A stretch of DNA of 64,000 nucleotides from Verrucomicrobiaceae bacterium (GCA_016795365.1 JAEUHN010000040.1:1-64000); one strand, 5' to 3'; positions 43,919-53,797 are shown, counted from the stretch's first letter. A program made the numbers and translations. Notes: generated by a model not told the origin, from the letters alone.

Positions 43919-44020
43919 ACCACTGACTGACACTAACTAAAACTGACGGTCCTGAGTCGCCGGTCTCGGCTGGCACGTCGGGAATCAGAGGTCAGTGTGA
44001 GTCAGTGTCCTGTCAGTGGT
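43919..44020. repeat. 102-base palindromic element between genes
   Basis: A 29-base left arm (43919-43947, starting ACCACTGACTGACACT) and a 30-base right arm (43991-44020, ending GTCCTGTCAGTGGT) are inverted copies of each other with only a few mismatches and one or two bulges, around a 43-base core. Each arm is itself built from ACTGAC/GTCAGT words. The structure resembles a REP-like or MITE-like non-coding element; it could fold on RNA too. It sits 19 bases after the CocE-type gene. Confidence 0.7.
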
Positions 44021-44029
44021 GAAAAGAGA

Positions 44030-44062
44030 GGCTCGAGCAGCTAGCTCGGTTGCGCACGAGCC
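44030..44062 (+). terminator. Possible hairpin before speA
   Basis: GGCTCG (44030-44035) can pair with CGAGCC (44057-44062), and the loop contains the palindrome AGCTAGCT. A moderately pyrimidine-rich stretch (CTTTCCTTTCCC) follows nine bases later. It may end CocE transcription; the weak tract makes it uncertain. A CATAAT hexamer at 44096-44101 could be a speA -10 site but lacks a good -35. Confidence 0.3.
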
Positions 44063-44136
44063 CTAAACGTCGCTTTCCTTTCCCGCAAAGGGTCGCATAA
44101 TCGCGCGCTCAAACTAACCCGCCTCAATTACACGAA

Positions 44137-46086
44137 ATGGAAAAACGTCCCTCCTCGAAAGCTCCAGCGTGGAGCATTGATGAAAGCGCGAACCTGTATG
44201 GCATTCGCGAATGGGGACACGGCTACTTCGATGTGTCGGCGAAGGGTGAGGTGGTGGTGAACCTCAAGGACGGCGGCAAGACGAAGCCGATCAGTCTCGC
44301 ACAAGTCGTGAGCGGTCTGCGCGATCGTGGCACCCAATTGCCCGTGTTGATCCGCTTCGGCGACCTGCTGCGCTGGCGAATTGACGAGCTGAACGAAGGC
44401 TTCGCCGGCGCGATTCGCGAAGCGAAGTATCAGGGCGTGTATCGCGGCGTGTATCCGATCAAGGTGAACCAGCAGCAGGAAGTGATCGAAGAGATCACGC
44501 GCTACGGTCGTAAGTATCACTACGGTCTGGAAGCCGGCAGCAAGCCCGAGCTGATCGCGGCGCTGGGCTACATGCACGACCCGCAGGCTTACATCGTGTG
44601 CAATGGCTACAAGGACGAGGAGTTCATCGACCTCGCGCTCTACGCGCAGAAGATGGGCCTCCAAGTGATCCTGGTGCTGGAGATGCCCACCGAACTCGAT
44701 CTCATTCTGAAGCGCGCGAAGAAGATGGGCGTGCGTCCGACGCTCGGTGTGCGGTTCCGCCTTTCCACCGAAAGCGCAGGCCATTGGGCAGGCAGCGGCG
44801 GTGACGCGAGCGTGTTCGGTCTCAACATCTCGCAAGTCATGCGCGTCGTGGACAACCTGCGCGAGGAAGGCATGCTCGATTGTCTGCGCATGTTGCACTA
44901 TCACCAGGGCTCGCAGATCCCTAACATCCGCGCGATCCGCAGTGCCGCTACGGAGGCCGCGCGTGTTTACGTCGGCCTCGTGCAGGAAGGCGCGCGCATG
45001 GGCATTCTCGATCTCGGTGGCGGTCTGGCCGTGAGTTATGATGGGCTCAAGGGCACCAGCTCCGGCAGCTCCGACTACGGCACCAAGGAATACTGCGCCG
45101 ACGTGATCGAAGCTATCGCCGAAGTCACCGACGAAGCCGCCGTGCCGCATCCCGATCTGATCACGGAATCTGGGCGCGCCATTGTCGCCTACTACTCGGT
45201 GCTCGTGGTGAACATCCTCGACATCAACCGCTTCGAAGGCGCGAGCGACATTCAGATCGACGAAGACTCACCGCCCTTGCTGCAGAATCTCGATGCGCTG
45301 AAGACCGAGCTGCAAACCGGCATCAAGAAGCTCACGCGCGAACGCCTTCAAGAGATCTACAACGACGCCGTGTATTACCGCGACAAGCTCCGCAGCGAGT
45401 TCAGCTACGGCAAGGTGCGGCTGCGCGAGCGCTCGCAGGGCGAAGAGTTGTATTGGAACATCCTGTGCTGGATCAGCCAGAAGATCGAAGCCGTGGGCGG
45501 AGACATCGGCCAGATGTCGCGACTCGAGCATGTGCTCACCGACTACTACTACGCGAACTTCAGCGTGTTCCAGAGCCTGCCCGACTTGTGGGCCATCGAG
45601 CAGATCTTCCCCGTGATGCCGATTCATCGGCTCAAGGAAAAGCCCACACGCAATGTGGTGCTCAGCGACATCACGTGTGACAGCGACGGCAAGATCAACA
45701 AGTTCGCCCACGGCGGCGAGTTGCATCCCAGCCTGCCTTTGCACGACATCAATCCCGAGAAGGGCGAGGACTACATGCTCGGCGTGTTCCTCGTCGGTGC
45801 ATACCAAGAGACGCTCGGCGATCTGCACAACCTGCTCGGCGATACCAACGTCGTTAGCGTCAGCCTCGATACCGGTGGCAAGCTCAAGTATCGTAACGAA
45901 CTCGAAGGCGATACGGTCGCCGAAGTGCTTAGCTACGTGGAATACGATCCGAAGCAGCTCGTCACGCGCTTCCGCCATCTCGCGGAAAGCGCTGTGGTCT
46001 CGAAGCGCATCACGCCCTCCGAGCGCCGCGAGATCATGAACGCCTTCGAGGCGGGCCTGCGCGGCTACACGTATTTCGAGAGCTAG
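44137..46086 (+). CDS. speA: Biosynthetic arginine decarboxylase
   Basis: SpeA is a PLP enzyme that decarboxylates arginine to agmatine, entry to putrescine and spermidine. The 649-residue protein matches the large bacterial form: N-terminal YGIREWGHGYFDVSAKGEV, the PLP lysine in YPIKVNQQ (Lys109), VRFRLSTESAGHWAGSGG, DLGGGLAVSYDG, LITESGRAIVAY, and the C-terminal ITCDSDGKINKF block with the active-site Cys-Asp pair. Length (about 640-660) is as expected. It is followed at 46.8 kb by a carboxynorspermidine dehydrogenase-like gene, suggesting a route from agmatine-derived putrescine to (nor)spermidine. Confidence 0.95.
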   Translation: MEKRPSSKAPAWSIDESANLYGIREWGHGYFDVSAKGEVVVNLKDGGKTKPISLAQVVSGLRDRGTQLPVLIRFGDLLRWRIDELNEGFAGAIREAKYQGVYRGVYPIKVNQQQEVIEEITRYGRKYHYGLEAGSKPELIAALGYMHDPQAYIVCNGYKDEEFIDLALYAQKMGLQVILVLEMPTELDLILKRAKKMGVRPTLGVRFRLSTESAGHWAGSGGDASVFGLNISQVMRVVDNLREEGMLDCLRMLHYHQGSQIPNIRAIRSAATEAARVYVGLVQEGARMGILDLGGGLAVSYDGLKGTSSGSSDYGTKEYCADVIEAIAEVTDEAAVPHPDLITESGRAIVAYYSVLVVNILDINRFEGASDIQIDEDSPPLLQNLDALKTELQTGIKKLTRERLQEIYNDAVYYRDKLRSEFSYGKVRLRERSQGEELYWNILCWISQKIEAVGGDIGQMSRLEHVLTDYYYANFSVFQSLPDLWAIEQIFPVMPIHRLKEKPTRNVVLSDITCDSDGKINKFAHGGELHPSLPLHDINPEKGEDYMLGVFLVGAYQETLGDLHNLLGDTNVVSVSLDTGGKLKYRNELEGDTVAEVLSYVEYDPKQLVTRFRHLAESAVVSKRITPSERREIMNAFEAGLRGYTYFES

Positions 46087-46149
46087 AGCTTGGCTTCGAT
46101 TTCAGAGCGGCATGCCGTGCCAAATGCCGTCATGATCGGTCATGAAAGT

Positions 46150-46686
46150 TTAGCGCAGCAGTTTCACCGCTTCTTCGGCGGTCTTCTTCGCGCCGAGTTT
46201 CATGAAGTGCTCGACCATCTGCGTAGCCGCGATGCCACCACCGAGGCCCCAGCTGTTTTTATCCACTCGGATAGTGCCGAGCTTCTGCCCGGTCGCTCCA
46301 TCGGCGAGATAAACGTTGGCATCAAAATAGGAGCTGCCTGCGCCCATGCCGATGAACAAGCGCAGGGCTGCATTCCCTTCCATGTAGCGTGTCACCTCGC
46401 CTGAGATGACGAGGGTGCCAGCACCTCCCTTGCCACTGCGGGCCACGACGGCGCTGGGTTTCGCGGCGCGAATGGCATTGGCGATTTCATCGGAGAACTT
46501 GCGCGCGGCAATGGGCGTCGTTCCGTCGTCATCCGTCACGGTGTGGGTGAAATCCTGCACCAGCACACGCTGGAAGGCCTTTCCCACAGCGATGGGACTC
46601 AGGGATGATGGCTTCTCGGTCGAGACCGAGCCGCAGGAGGTCAACAACGCAATGGCCGACAACAAGGGGAGGAGGAGATGCTTCAT
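46150..46686 (-). CDS. DUF4410-like lipoprotein
   Basis: The 178-residue product begins MKHLLLPLLSAIALLTSCGS, a lipoprotein signal with lipobox LTSC. The mature part contains RVLVQDFTHTV, FSDEIANAIRAAKPSAVV, TLVISGEVTRYMEGNAALRLFIG and GSSYFDANVYLADGATGQKLGTI, the order seen in DUF4410 and related envelope lipoproteins that bind hydrophobic or outer-membrane partners. Function is unknown. The gene is convergent with speA (63 bases) and divergent from the dehydrogenase gene. No link with polyamines is evident beyond position. Confidence 0.75.
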   Translation of the reverse strand: MKHLLLPLLSAIALLTSCGSVSTEKPSSLSPIAVGKAFQRVLVQDFTHTVTDDDGTTPIAARKFSDEIANAIRAAKPSAVVARSGKGGAGTLVISGEVTRYMEGNAALRLFIGMGAGSSYFDANVYLADGATGQKLGTIRVDKNSWGLGGGIAATQMVEHFMKLGAKKTAEEAVKLLR

Positions 46687-46794
46687 GGCACTGGAGGTGG
46701 TAGCAAAATGCTGGTCGGAGTGTCGAGACGAAGTCGTCACACGTGGTGGGCTTGATCGCGTTGAAGAGGGGATTCCCTGCTGTCCGTGGTGTCG

Positions 46795-46822
46795 CTTGCA
46801 TTCGCGGCGGGTCTGCTACACT
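46795..46822 (+). promoter_or_regulatory. Candidate start-proximal promoter of the carboxynorspermidine dehydrogenase-like gene
   Basis: CTTGCA (46795-46800) and TACACT (46817-46822) lie 16 bases apart. The ATG at 46831 begins only eight bases after the -10, across CCGCGCCC, so the message would be leaderless. The same arrangement appears upstream of 58331 and 61242. Confidence 0.45.
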
Positions 46823-46830
46823 CCGCGCCC

Positions 46831-48039
<1,209 letters not shown>

Positions 48040-48081
48040 AACTCCCTCCTTCCTCCGCCTAACGGCAGAACTTGATCGACT

Positions 48082-48527
48082 ATGTGGCTGCCGTCTGGCT
48101 TTGGACTGTTTGCCCTCCGCGCGGGCTTGCTCGTTGCCGCAGCCGGATGGGGCATCTCGTTTTACTTCACGTTTGCTTCGTGGCCTGCTGCTTCGGGTCA
48201 ACTCAAGGCCATGGGAGGCGAATGGATCGAATACCGACCAATGCTCGACTACTGGCTGCGAATGGCATCCGTGGTGTTTGGGTTGATCGGAGTCGCGTGT
48301 GCGCTGTCCTGGGCCGACCGAAGGCATTCGCCAGCTTAATTGGTTTGCTAGGGCCGTTCCATCTTGTGATTGGTCTTACTTTGGTCATTGCCGCTCATCG
48401 CAATGAATTGAACTCTGCGATTCATCACAGCTTCATTCCCGACATAACGTTTTGCTTTTTGGTCGGCACCTTGATTCAGGTTCCTCTGCTTCATGCCTGG
48501 TTCGGCAAGAAAACTGAGCCTAACTGA
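48082..48527 (+). pseudogene. Frameshifted small membrane-protein gene
   Basis: An open frame from ATG 48082 encodes 85 residues with three helices (FALRAGLLVAAAGWGISFY, LDYWLRMASVVFGLIGVACAL) and stops at 48339. From about 48315 a different frame continues with more membrane-like sequence (FASLIGLLGPFHLVIGLTLVIA, ITFCFLVGTLIQVPLLHAW) and stops at 48527. Joining the two after ADRR by adding one base gives a single protein of about 148 residues with four or five helices. So either the gene has lost a base or the sequence has an error. Base composition is lower in GC than in the neighbours. The family is not recognised. Confidence 0.6.
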
Positions 48528-48565
48528 TTGCAACTTCGCGCCTCACAGGACGTTCTCGCCCTGCC

Positions 48566-49954
48566 ATGCCCCACCGCGTTCTGAACCTCGTCTTCTGCTG
48601 CCTCTTTGCATCCGTCACCTTCGCCGCGGACAAGCCCAATATGCTCATCATTGTCGCTGATGATCTTGGCTACAACGATGTGGGATTCCAGGGCAGCAAA
48701 GAGATTCCCACGCCGAATCTCGATGCTCTCGCGGCTCAGAGTGTGCGCTGCACGAATGGCTATGTGTCACACCCGTTTTGCAGTCCCACACGCGCGGGTT
48801 TGCTGACTGGGCGCTATCAGCATCGCTTCGGTCACGAGAACAATCCGGCCTGGCTGCCGGAGGATACGAAGCAAGGGCTGCCACTCGACCAAATCACCCT
48901 GCCGCAAGTGCTGAAGCAAAGCGGCTACGCGACGGGTCACGTCGGCAAGTGGCACCTCGGTGCGCATCCCCAGTTTCATCCGCTGAAGCGTGGGTTCGAT
49001 GAGAACTTCACCGCCCTCGGTGGCGGACATCTGTATTTTGCGGATGGCAAAGGCGGCGAAGAATACAAGATCCCGCTCGATCGCAATGGCGTCAAAGAAT
49101 CCCAGAAGGGCTACCTCACCGATCAGTTTGGCGACGAGGCGGCTGCCTTCGTCCAGCGTCGTGCAGGCGGGCAACCATGGTTCCTTTACTTCGCATTCAA
49201 TGCACCCCACACACCGCTGCAGGCACCGGAGAAGTGGCTGACCAAGTTTGCAAGCATACAAGATCAGAACCGCCGGACGTATGCAGCGATGATCGCATCC
49301 CTTGATGAGAACGTGGGCAAGGTGCTCACCCAGCTCGATGCCACGAAGCAGCGCGAGAACACGATCATCACGTTTGTCAGTGACAATGGTGGACCGCACC
49401 TCGCCAAGAAGGGCAATGGCATGACCAATTTCACCGACAACTCGCCGCTGCGCGGGTGCAAAGGCGAGGTCTATGATGGCGGCATCCGCGTTCCTTTCCT
49501 CGTGAGCTGGCCTGCCAAGCTAAAGCCCGGCGTGTATGACCAGCCCGTGATCTCGCTCGACTTCTTCACCACGGCGATCGCGCAGGCTGGAGGTCAGGCG
49601 CCAGCGGATCGGACGATCGACGGCGTCAACTTGATCCCCTTCCTTAGCGGCGACAACAAGGCAGCGCCGCACGACGTGCTCTTCTGGCGCAGCCAGGGAC
49701 CGAAGGGCCAATACGCAGCACGTATGGGCGACTGGAAGTTCGTTCGCCTCGGCACGGCGGCTCCTGAACTCTACAACCTCGCTGAAGACATCGGTGAATC
49801 GAAGAACCTCGCGAGCGAGAAGACCGAGGTGCTTGCCAAGATCGAAGCCGCCGTGGCTGCGTGGGACAAGGAAACCATCGCTCCTGTGTTCGCAGGTCCG
49901 CAGCAAGGCAAACCCAAGGCCAAAGCGAAAGGACCGAAAGGCAAAGGGAAGTAA
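48566..49954 (+). CDS. Secreted type I sulfatase (S1 family)
   Basis: Type I sulfatases hydrolyse sulfate esters, usually of glycans in marine or soil polysaccharides. The 462-residue product has a signal peptide (residues 1-21), metal-binding IIVADDLGYNDVG (Asp32, Asp33), and the formylglycine signature CSPTRAGLLTGR, with Cys72 to be converted by a maturase. HVGKWHLGAHP, FVSDNGGP and LDFFTTAIAQAG follow. The C terminus is Lys/Gly/Pro-rich (KPKAKAKGPKGKGK), an unusual basic tail. The fold is shared with DUF1501. No sulfatase-maturing enzyme is in the window. The gene converges with glcF, with three bases between stops. Confidence 0.93.
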   Translation: MPHRVLNLVFCCLFASVTFAADKPNMLIIVADDLGYNDVGFQGSKEIPTPNLDALAAQSVRCTNGYVSHPFCSPTRAGLLTGRYQHRFGHENNPAWLPEDTKQGLPLDQITLPQVLKQSGYATGHVGKWHLGAHPQFHPLKRGFDENFTALGGGHLYFADGKGGEEYKIPLDRNGVKESQKGYLTDQFGDEAAAFVQRRAGGQPWFLYFAFNAPHTPLQAPEKWLTKFASIQDQNRRTYAAMIASLDENVGKVLTQLDATKQRENTIITFVSDNGGPHLAKKGNGMTNFTDNSPLRGCKGEVYDGGIRVPFLVSWPAKLKPGVYDQPVISLDFFTTAIAQAGGQAPADRTIDGVNLIPFLSGDNKAAPHDVLFWRSQGPKGQYAARMGDWKFVRLGTAAPELYNLAEDIGESKNLASEKTEVLAKIEAAVAAWDKETIAPVFAGPQQGKPKAKAKGPKGKGK

Positions 49955-49957
49955 GAA

Positions 49958-51268
49958 CTACTCGGCGCGATACGCAGCGGCGAGCAAGCTGACAGGCTGT
50001 GTGACCTCCACGGTGCCCGGCACACGGAGTCCAAATCGCAGTTGCAGGTGGCAGCCTGGGTTGCTCGTTGCCACGGCGGGCGCGCCGGTCTTGGCAACGT
50101 TGGCGAGCTTGCGATCCAGCAGTTTCGCAGACTGCTCGGGCTGCGTGATGTTGTAGATGCCGGCACTGCCGCAGCACCAGTTGCTCTCGGGCAAGTCGAT
50201 GACTTTGAGACCTGGAATGGCGGCGAGCACGGCACGGGGCTGGCTCACTACTTTTTGTCCATGACAGAGATGGCAGCTCTCGTGATACGTCACCGCGTCG
50301 AGGCCGCACCCCGCCGTCGGCTTGCGAATGCCGATCTGGACCAGCCACTCGTGGATGTCTTTCACCTTGGCATCCCATTGCTTCGCCTTGGCGGCATAGA
50401 ACGGGTCATCGTGCAGCAGGTGGGAATACTTCTTCAAGTGCGATCCACAACCACCCGCATTGGTGATGATCGCATCCAGCGAATCGAGGTCGAAGCTGTC
50501 GATCTGAAGCCGTGCCAGCTCTTGGGCCAGCTCCACCGCGCCGTTGTGCGCGTGCAATGAGCCGCAGCAATGCTGTGAACGCGGGGTGATGACTTCGCAG
50601 TTGTTGGCCAGCAACACATCGGCCGTGTCGCGATTCACATCGCTGAACGCGAGGTCTTGCACGCAACCGGTGAGCAAGCCTACGCGATGCTTCTTCACCG
50701 CAGGTCGCTCGACGACGTCAATCAAGTCATCCGAGTTGCCCGGCGACATGCGAGGCGTTTGTGGCTCCAGCTTGCGGAGGTGCGCGGGCACGAGGCGAAG
50801 CAGGCCTGAGCCACGCACGAGGCGCTCCAGGCCACAGTTCTGATACCAACGCAACATGGAACCGATGAATCGCAGCAGCCGTGGGCGCATGAAAATCAGG
50901 TCCAGCACCAGCCAGCGCCAAAACGTGCGTTCACCATGACCCGCTGCACCTGTGCGCTCGATCTCGGCACGAGCAGTTTCGAACAAGTCCGCGTAATGCA
51001 CGCCCGCAGGACAAGCGGTTTCACAGGCCAGACAGCCGAGGCAGTAATACATCTCGTCGGCGAAGGCTTTGTTCACCTCCGACTCACCATCCGCAATCGA
51101 TCGCATGAGGGAGATGCGTCCGCGCGGGCTGTTTCGCTCGCGCTTGGTCTCCATGTAAGTGGGGCACGTGGGCAGGCACATGCCGCAGTGCATGCACTGC
51201 TGCACCACAGAGTAATCCATTGTCTGGAGCAGGTTCCCGGAAAGCATCGGAGCGGATGAGCGCTCCAT
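49958..51268 (-). CDS. glcF: Glycolate oxidase iron-sulfur subunit
   Basis: GlcF carries electrons from the flavin subunit GlcD during glycolate (or lactate-like hydroxyacid) oxidation. The 436-residue protein has two ferredoxin-type clusters, CMHCGMCLPTCPTY and CLGCLACETACPAG. Two CCG domains follow: one with LLTGCVQDLAFSDVN and HCCGSLHAHNG, the other with YHESCHLCHGQKV and NWCCGSAGIYN. The ATG at 51268 gives the usual 24-residue lead to the first cysteine; a TTG at 51301 would lengthen it. glcD and glcE are not next to it here, which is uncommon, so they may lie elsewhere. Confidence 0.92.
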   Translation of the reverse strand: MERSSAPMLSGNLLQTMDYSVVQQCMHCGMCLPTCPTYMETKRERNSPRGRISLMRSIADGESEVNKAFADEMYYCLGCLACETACPAGVHYADLFETARAEIERTGAAGHGERTFWRWLVLDLIFMRPRLLRFIGSMLRWYQNCGLERLVRGSGLLRLVPAHLRKLEPQTPRMSPGNSDDLIDVVERPAVKKHRVGLLTGCVQDLAFSDVNRDTADVLLANNCEVITPRSQHCCGSLHAHNGAVELAQELARLQIDSFDLDSLDAIITNAGGCGSHLKKYSHLLHDDPFYAAKAKQWDAKVKDIHEWLVQIGIRKPTAGCGLDAVTYHESCHLCHGQKVVSQPRAVLAAIPGLKVIDLPESNWCCGSAGIYNITQPEQSAKLLDRKLANVAKTGAPAVATSNPGCHLQLRFGLRVPGTVEVTQPVSLLAAAYRAE

Positions 51269-51322
51269 TACTGGGCGCACGATCCGCTCCTTGCAAAACA
51301 ATGCGCCGTCAAGCGCCGCCTC

Positions 51323-51739
51323 TCACCGGCAGTAATGGTGATGATGGCTGTAGTATCGCGGCGCACACGAATTGTAGCCGTAGCCATAGCGATAGCCGGG
51401 CGCATACGAGTAGCTTTGATACACGACTGGCGGCGGGCAGTAGCTCTGGCGGTAAACATAGGTGCGCGGCGGCGGGTAATAGGCGCTGCCGTAATACTGA
51501 TCGTTGGCATTGCCGAGCGCTGATCCTGCAATCGCTCCGATCACGCCGCCAATGGCCGCACCTTCGAGGGGACGATCACTTTGATTGCCGATGATGGCTC
51601 CTGCCGCGGCTCCAGTCACTGCACCAACAACACCTCCCTGCGAAGTCATCGGGCCTGGAGGATAGGGCATCACGCAAGAACTGAGCGCGAGAGCGGCGAC
51701 CAAGCCGCCAAAGCATCGAATACCGAGTGGGGTTTTCAT
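51323..51739 (-). CDS. Glycine-zipper lipoprotein
   Basis: The 138-residue product starts MKTPLGIRCFGGLVAALALSSC with the lipobox LSSC. A glycine zipper follows (GGVVGAVTGAAAGAIIGN, then AAIGGVIGAIAGSALGN, residues about 33-77), typical of outer-membrane-inserted or SmpA/YMGG-like proteins. The C-terminal half is very rich in Tyr, Pro and His (YYPPPRTYVYRQ, HHHHYCR at the end), probably disordered and perhaps metal-binding. The role is unknown. It lies 59 bases downstream of the FHA-cyclase gene, on the same strand. Confidence 0.8.
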   Translation of the reverse strand: MKTPLGIRCFGGLVAALALSSCVMPYPPGPMTSQGGVVGAVTGAAAGAIIGNQSDRPLEGAAIGGVIGAIAGSALGNANDQYYGSAYYPPPRTYVYRQSYCPPPVVYQSYSYAPGYRYGYGYNSCAPRYYSHHHHYCR

Positions 51740-51798
51740 ACCAGTGTGTGAGTAATGATTGGATTCCTCTGACGCAACTGGGCTGAAACCATTCAATC

Positions 51799-52713
51799 TC
51801 AGTGCGAATCAGGTTTGAGCCGCCAGACGGCCACCGGCTCAGGCTGGCCCTTCACCTCGTGCGTCCCTGCGGGCTCGAAATACTCGGCGGCTCCCGGCCA
51901 GCCATTGGCAAAGTCTTCGCTGATTAGCACCGGAGTCTCCAGTTTCCGCGTGAGGCTCTCGATGCGGAAGGTCACGTTTACCGCTTCACCAACCGCCGTA
52001 TTCACTCCCCGGCCCATGGCTCCAAGCGCGACCTCGCCCACATGCAGGCCAATGTGGCACTTCACGGCAATGCCGAGATTCTCCCGCACCCAGCGGCGGG
52101 TAAGCGAATTGCTCGCCTCCGGATTGCTCAGCATTCGCGCGGCCTCGGCGGCGAGCGCGTGCGTCTTGGCATCCACACGCGGCCAATAGGCGAAGACTCC
52201 ATCGCCAATAAACTTGTCGATCGTGGCTCCACGCGGCTTGAGGATGGTCTCGCAGTCGGCATACCACTCGCGAAGCATCTTGGCCACTTCCTCGGCGGTG
52301 AGCTGCGAGGAGATGCGGGTAAAGTCGCGCAGGTCGCCCACCAGCAGTGTCGCTTTGATCGTCTTCACAGGCAGCGCCATGGTGCGCAGCATCTGTGTTT
52401 GCATCCCGTGAATCGAAGCGCCGTCCTCGTCATCATCCTGATCAAAAATCAGCACCAAGGTGCCAAGCTGCACCCGGTCCCCCGTGCGCAAGGCGCGGGC
52501 CGCCGTCAGGGCCACATCATTGACGTAGCTGCCATTGGCGCTGCCGAGATCGGTGATCCACCAATGATTGCCTTCACGGCGAATCGTGGCGTGCTGGCGG
52601 GATATTCCGCCGTCCTGCAAACGAATCGTGGCATCCTGACTCCGACCGATGAGGTTGAAGTCTTCCAGCGGGAACTCCACGCCGGTATCCACTATTCGAA
52701 GTATTGCGCCCAT
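51799..52713 (-). CDS. FHA domain-class III adenylate/guanylate cyclase
   Basis: The 304-residue protein has an N-terminal FHA domain (LIGRSQDATIRL, ISRQHATIRR, DLGSANGSYVND; residues about 20-90), an acidic linker (DQDDDEDG) and a class III cyclase domain from about 119. Metal-binding Asp127 (GDLRDF) and Asp171 (KFIGDGVFAYW), the likely base-selecting Lys167, and the transition-state pair Asn246/Arg250 (GEAVNVTFRIE) are all present, so it should be active. Coupling of FHA to a cyclase suggests that phosphothreonine signalling controls cAMP (or cGMP) output. No effector or kinase is adjacent; a glycine-zipper lipoprotein gene follows. Confidence 0.93.
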   Translation of the reverse strand: MGAILRIVDTGVEFPLEDFNLIGRSQDATIRLQDGGISRQHATIRREGNHWWITDLGSANGSYVNDVALTAARALRTGDRVQLGTLVLIFDQDDDEDGASIHGMQTQMLRTMALPVKTIKATLLVGDLRDFTRISSQLTAEEVAKMLREWYADCETILKPRGATIDKFIGDGVFAYWPRVDAKTHALAAEAARMLSNPEASNSLTRRWVRENLGIAVKCHIGLHVGEVALGAMGRGVNTAVGEAVNVTFRIESLTRKLETPVLISEDFANGWPGAAEYFEPAGTHEVKGQPEPVAVWRLKPDSH

Positions 52714-52799
52714 GATTGGTAATCACCTCTTCAAGCAATCCGGCGATGAAAAGTCAAGCCAAGCGATTGCTGCGATCCATTTACCTTCACAATGAATGA

Positions 52800-52833
52800 C
52801 CCCTGTGCCTGGCGACTCAGCCGGACACAGGGG
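52800..52833 (-). terminator. Hairpin terminator after the outer-membrane protein gene
   Basis: An eight-base-pair perfect stem (CCCCTGTG/CACAGGGG) encloses 18 bases, 46 bases beyond the stop at 52880 in minus-strand direction. Only a weak T-containing tail follows. It separates the outer-membrane protein gene from the FHA-cyclase gene (start at 52713). Confidence 0.55.
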
Positions 52834-52879
52834 CCAAACCCTGAACCATGAAGTGAACTATTTTTCGGATCTCAGCCGA

Positions 52880-53797
52880 TTAGAAGCGGATCGAGAAATC
52901 GAAGGTGAAGCGGTCGTCGGTCAGGCCTTCAGGGCTGATCACGGCCTTTTCATAAGCCACACCGAAGTCGATGTTCTTCGTGAGACGTGAGCGGAAACCG
53001 CCGCCAAGCGTCATCTGAGTGGTGCCGTCGGCGAGCGACGAACCGAAGTTGATCACATCGTAGCCTTCGGAGTCGAGAGGCAAGCCATTGCCTTCCGAGA
53101 CGACCGTGAAGCCATTGGCGACGATGAAGGGGATGAAGAGGTCATGCACATGGTAGTCCAGCATCAGGCTGTAGTGCAGGATGGTGCTCTGCTCGTCCGA
53201 GTCGTTCGGAATGCGGAAGCCCACATTGCCTTGCAGGTGAGCATCACCGAAGCCCTTCTCAGCGGACACAAAGATGTTCCATTCACCGGAGCCCTTGCCC
53301 TGGAACACTTCTTCACTTCCCGTGGGGATGTGGAAGGTGAGTCCTGGGGTGAGGATGAACTGGCTGGCAGCGTCATCAATCACGGCATACTTGAAGCCAG
53401 CGGCAAGGTCCATCCAGCCATCAAGGCCTGCACCGTTGTCGAGGTTCACATCAAAGTAGCCGTCCTGGGTGGCGATGAACGCCAGACGCTCAGTGATCGC
53501 AAGGCGCACCTGAAGCGCCCAGAGCGTGGCTTCACCACCGCCAGTGATGAATCCATCGTCGATGCGATGATAGGCGAAGATCGGACGGACCTCGTTACGG
53601 ATCACCGGGTCTTCAAAGAAGATCGGGTTGGAAACAGAGGAGATCGTGTTGTCCTTCCAATTCGCAGCCGCGACTGGAGCCGGGGCAGGATTCTTGGCGG
53701 CAGCAGGAGTGCCGGCTTGAGTGAAGGGAGACACGGTTGCAGACACCGCGAGAGCGGCGGCGAGCAACCACCGGTGTGGGGAGGAGTGCTTGTCCAT
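52880..53797 (-). CDS. Outer-membrane beta-barrel-like protein
   Basis: The 305-residue product has a signal peptide (residues 1-28, ending TQAG) and an Ala/Pro-rich spacer (about 30-43). About twelve amphipathic strands follow, for example WALQVRLAITERLAFIATQDG, DLAAGFKYAVIDD, QFILTPGLTFHIPTG, GDAHLQGNVGFRIP and MTLGGGFRSRLT. It ends in the outer-membrane C-terminal pattern FDFSIRF with terminal Phe, and is probably a transporter-like barrel (resembling the MetA-pathway/phenol-degradation or DUF3187-like groups, not resolved). It is preceded by 72 bases containing its promoter region, downstream of the UbiA-like gene. Substrate unknown. Confidence 0.78.
   Translation of the reverse strand: MDKHSSPHRWLLAAALAVSATVSPFTQAGTPAAAKNPAPAPVAAANWKDNTISSVSNPIFFEDPVIRNEVRPIFAYHRIDDGFITGGGEATLWALQVRLAITERLAFIATQDGYFDVNLDNGAGLDGWMDLAAGFKYAVIDDAASQFILTPGLTFHIPTGSEEVFQGKGSGEWNIFVSAEKGFGDAHLQGNVGFRIPNDSDEQSTILHYSLMLDYHVHDLFIPFIVANGFTVVSEGNGLPLDSEGYDVINFGSSLADGTTQMTLGGGFRSRLTKNIDFGVAYEKAVISPEGLTDDRFTFDFSIRF

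Noticed and set aside
48057-48525. GCCTAAC repeated just before and at the end of the small frameshifted membrane gene, as in integron cassettes
   Set aside because: The motif fits the RYYYAAC half of an attC site, but there is no paired GTTRRRY half or folded-back complementary arm at either end, and no integrase in the window.
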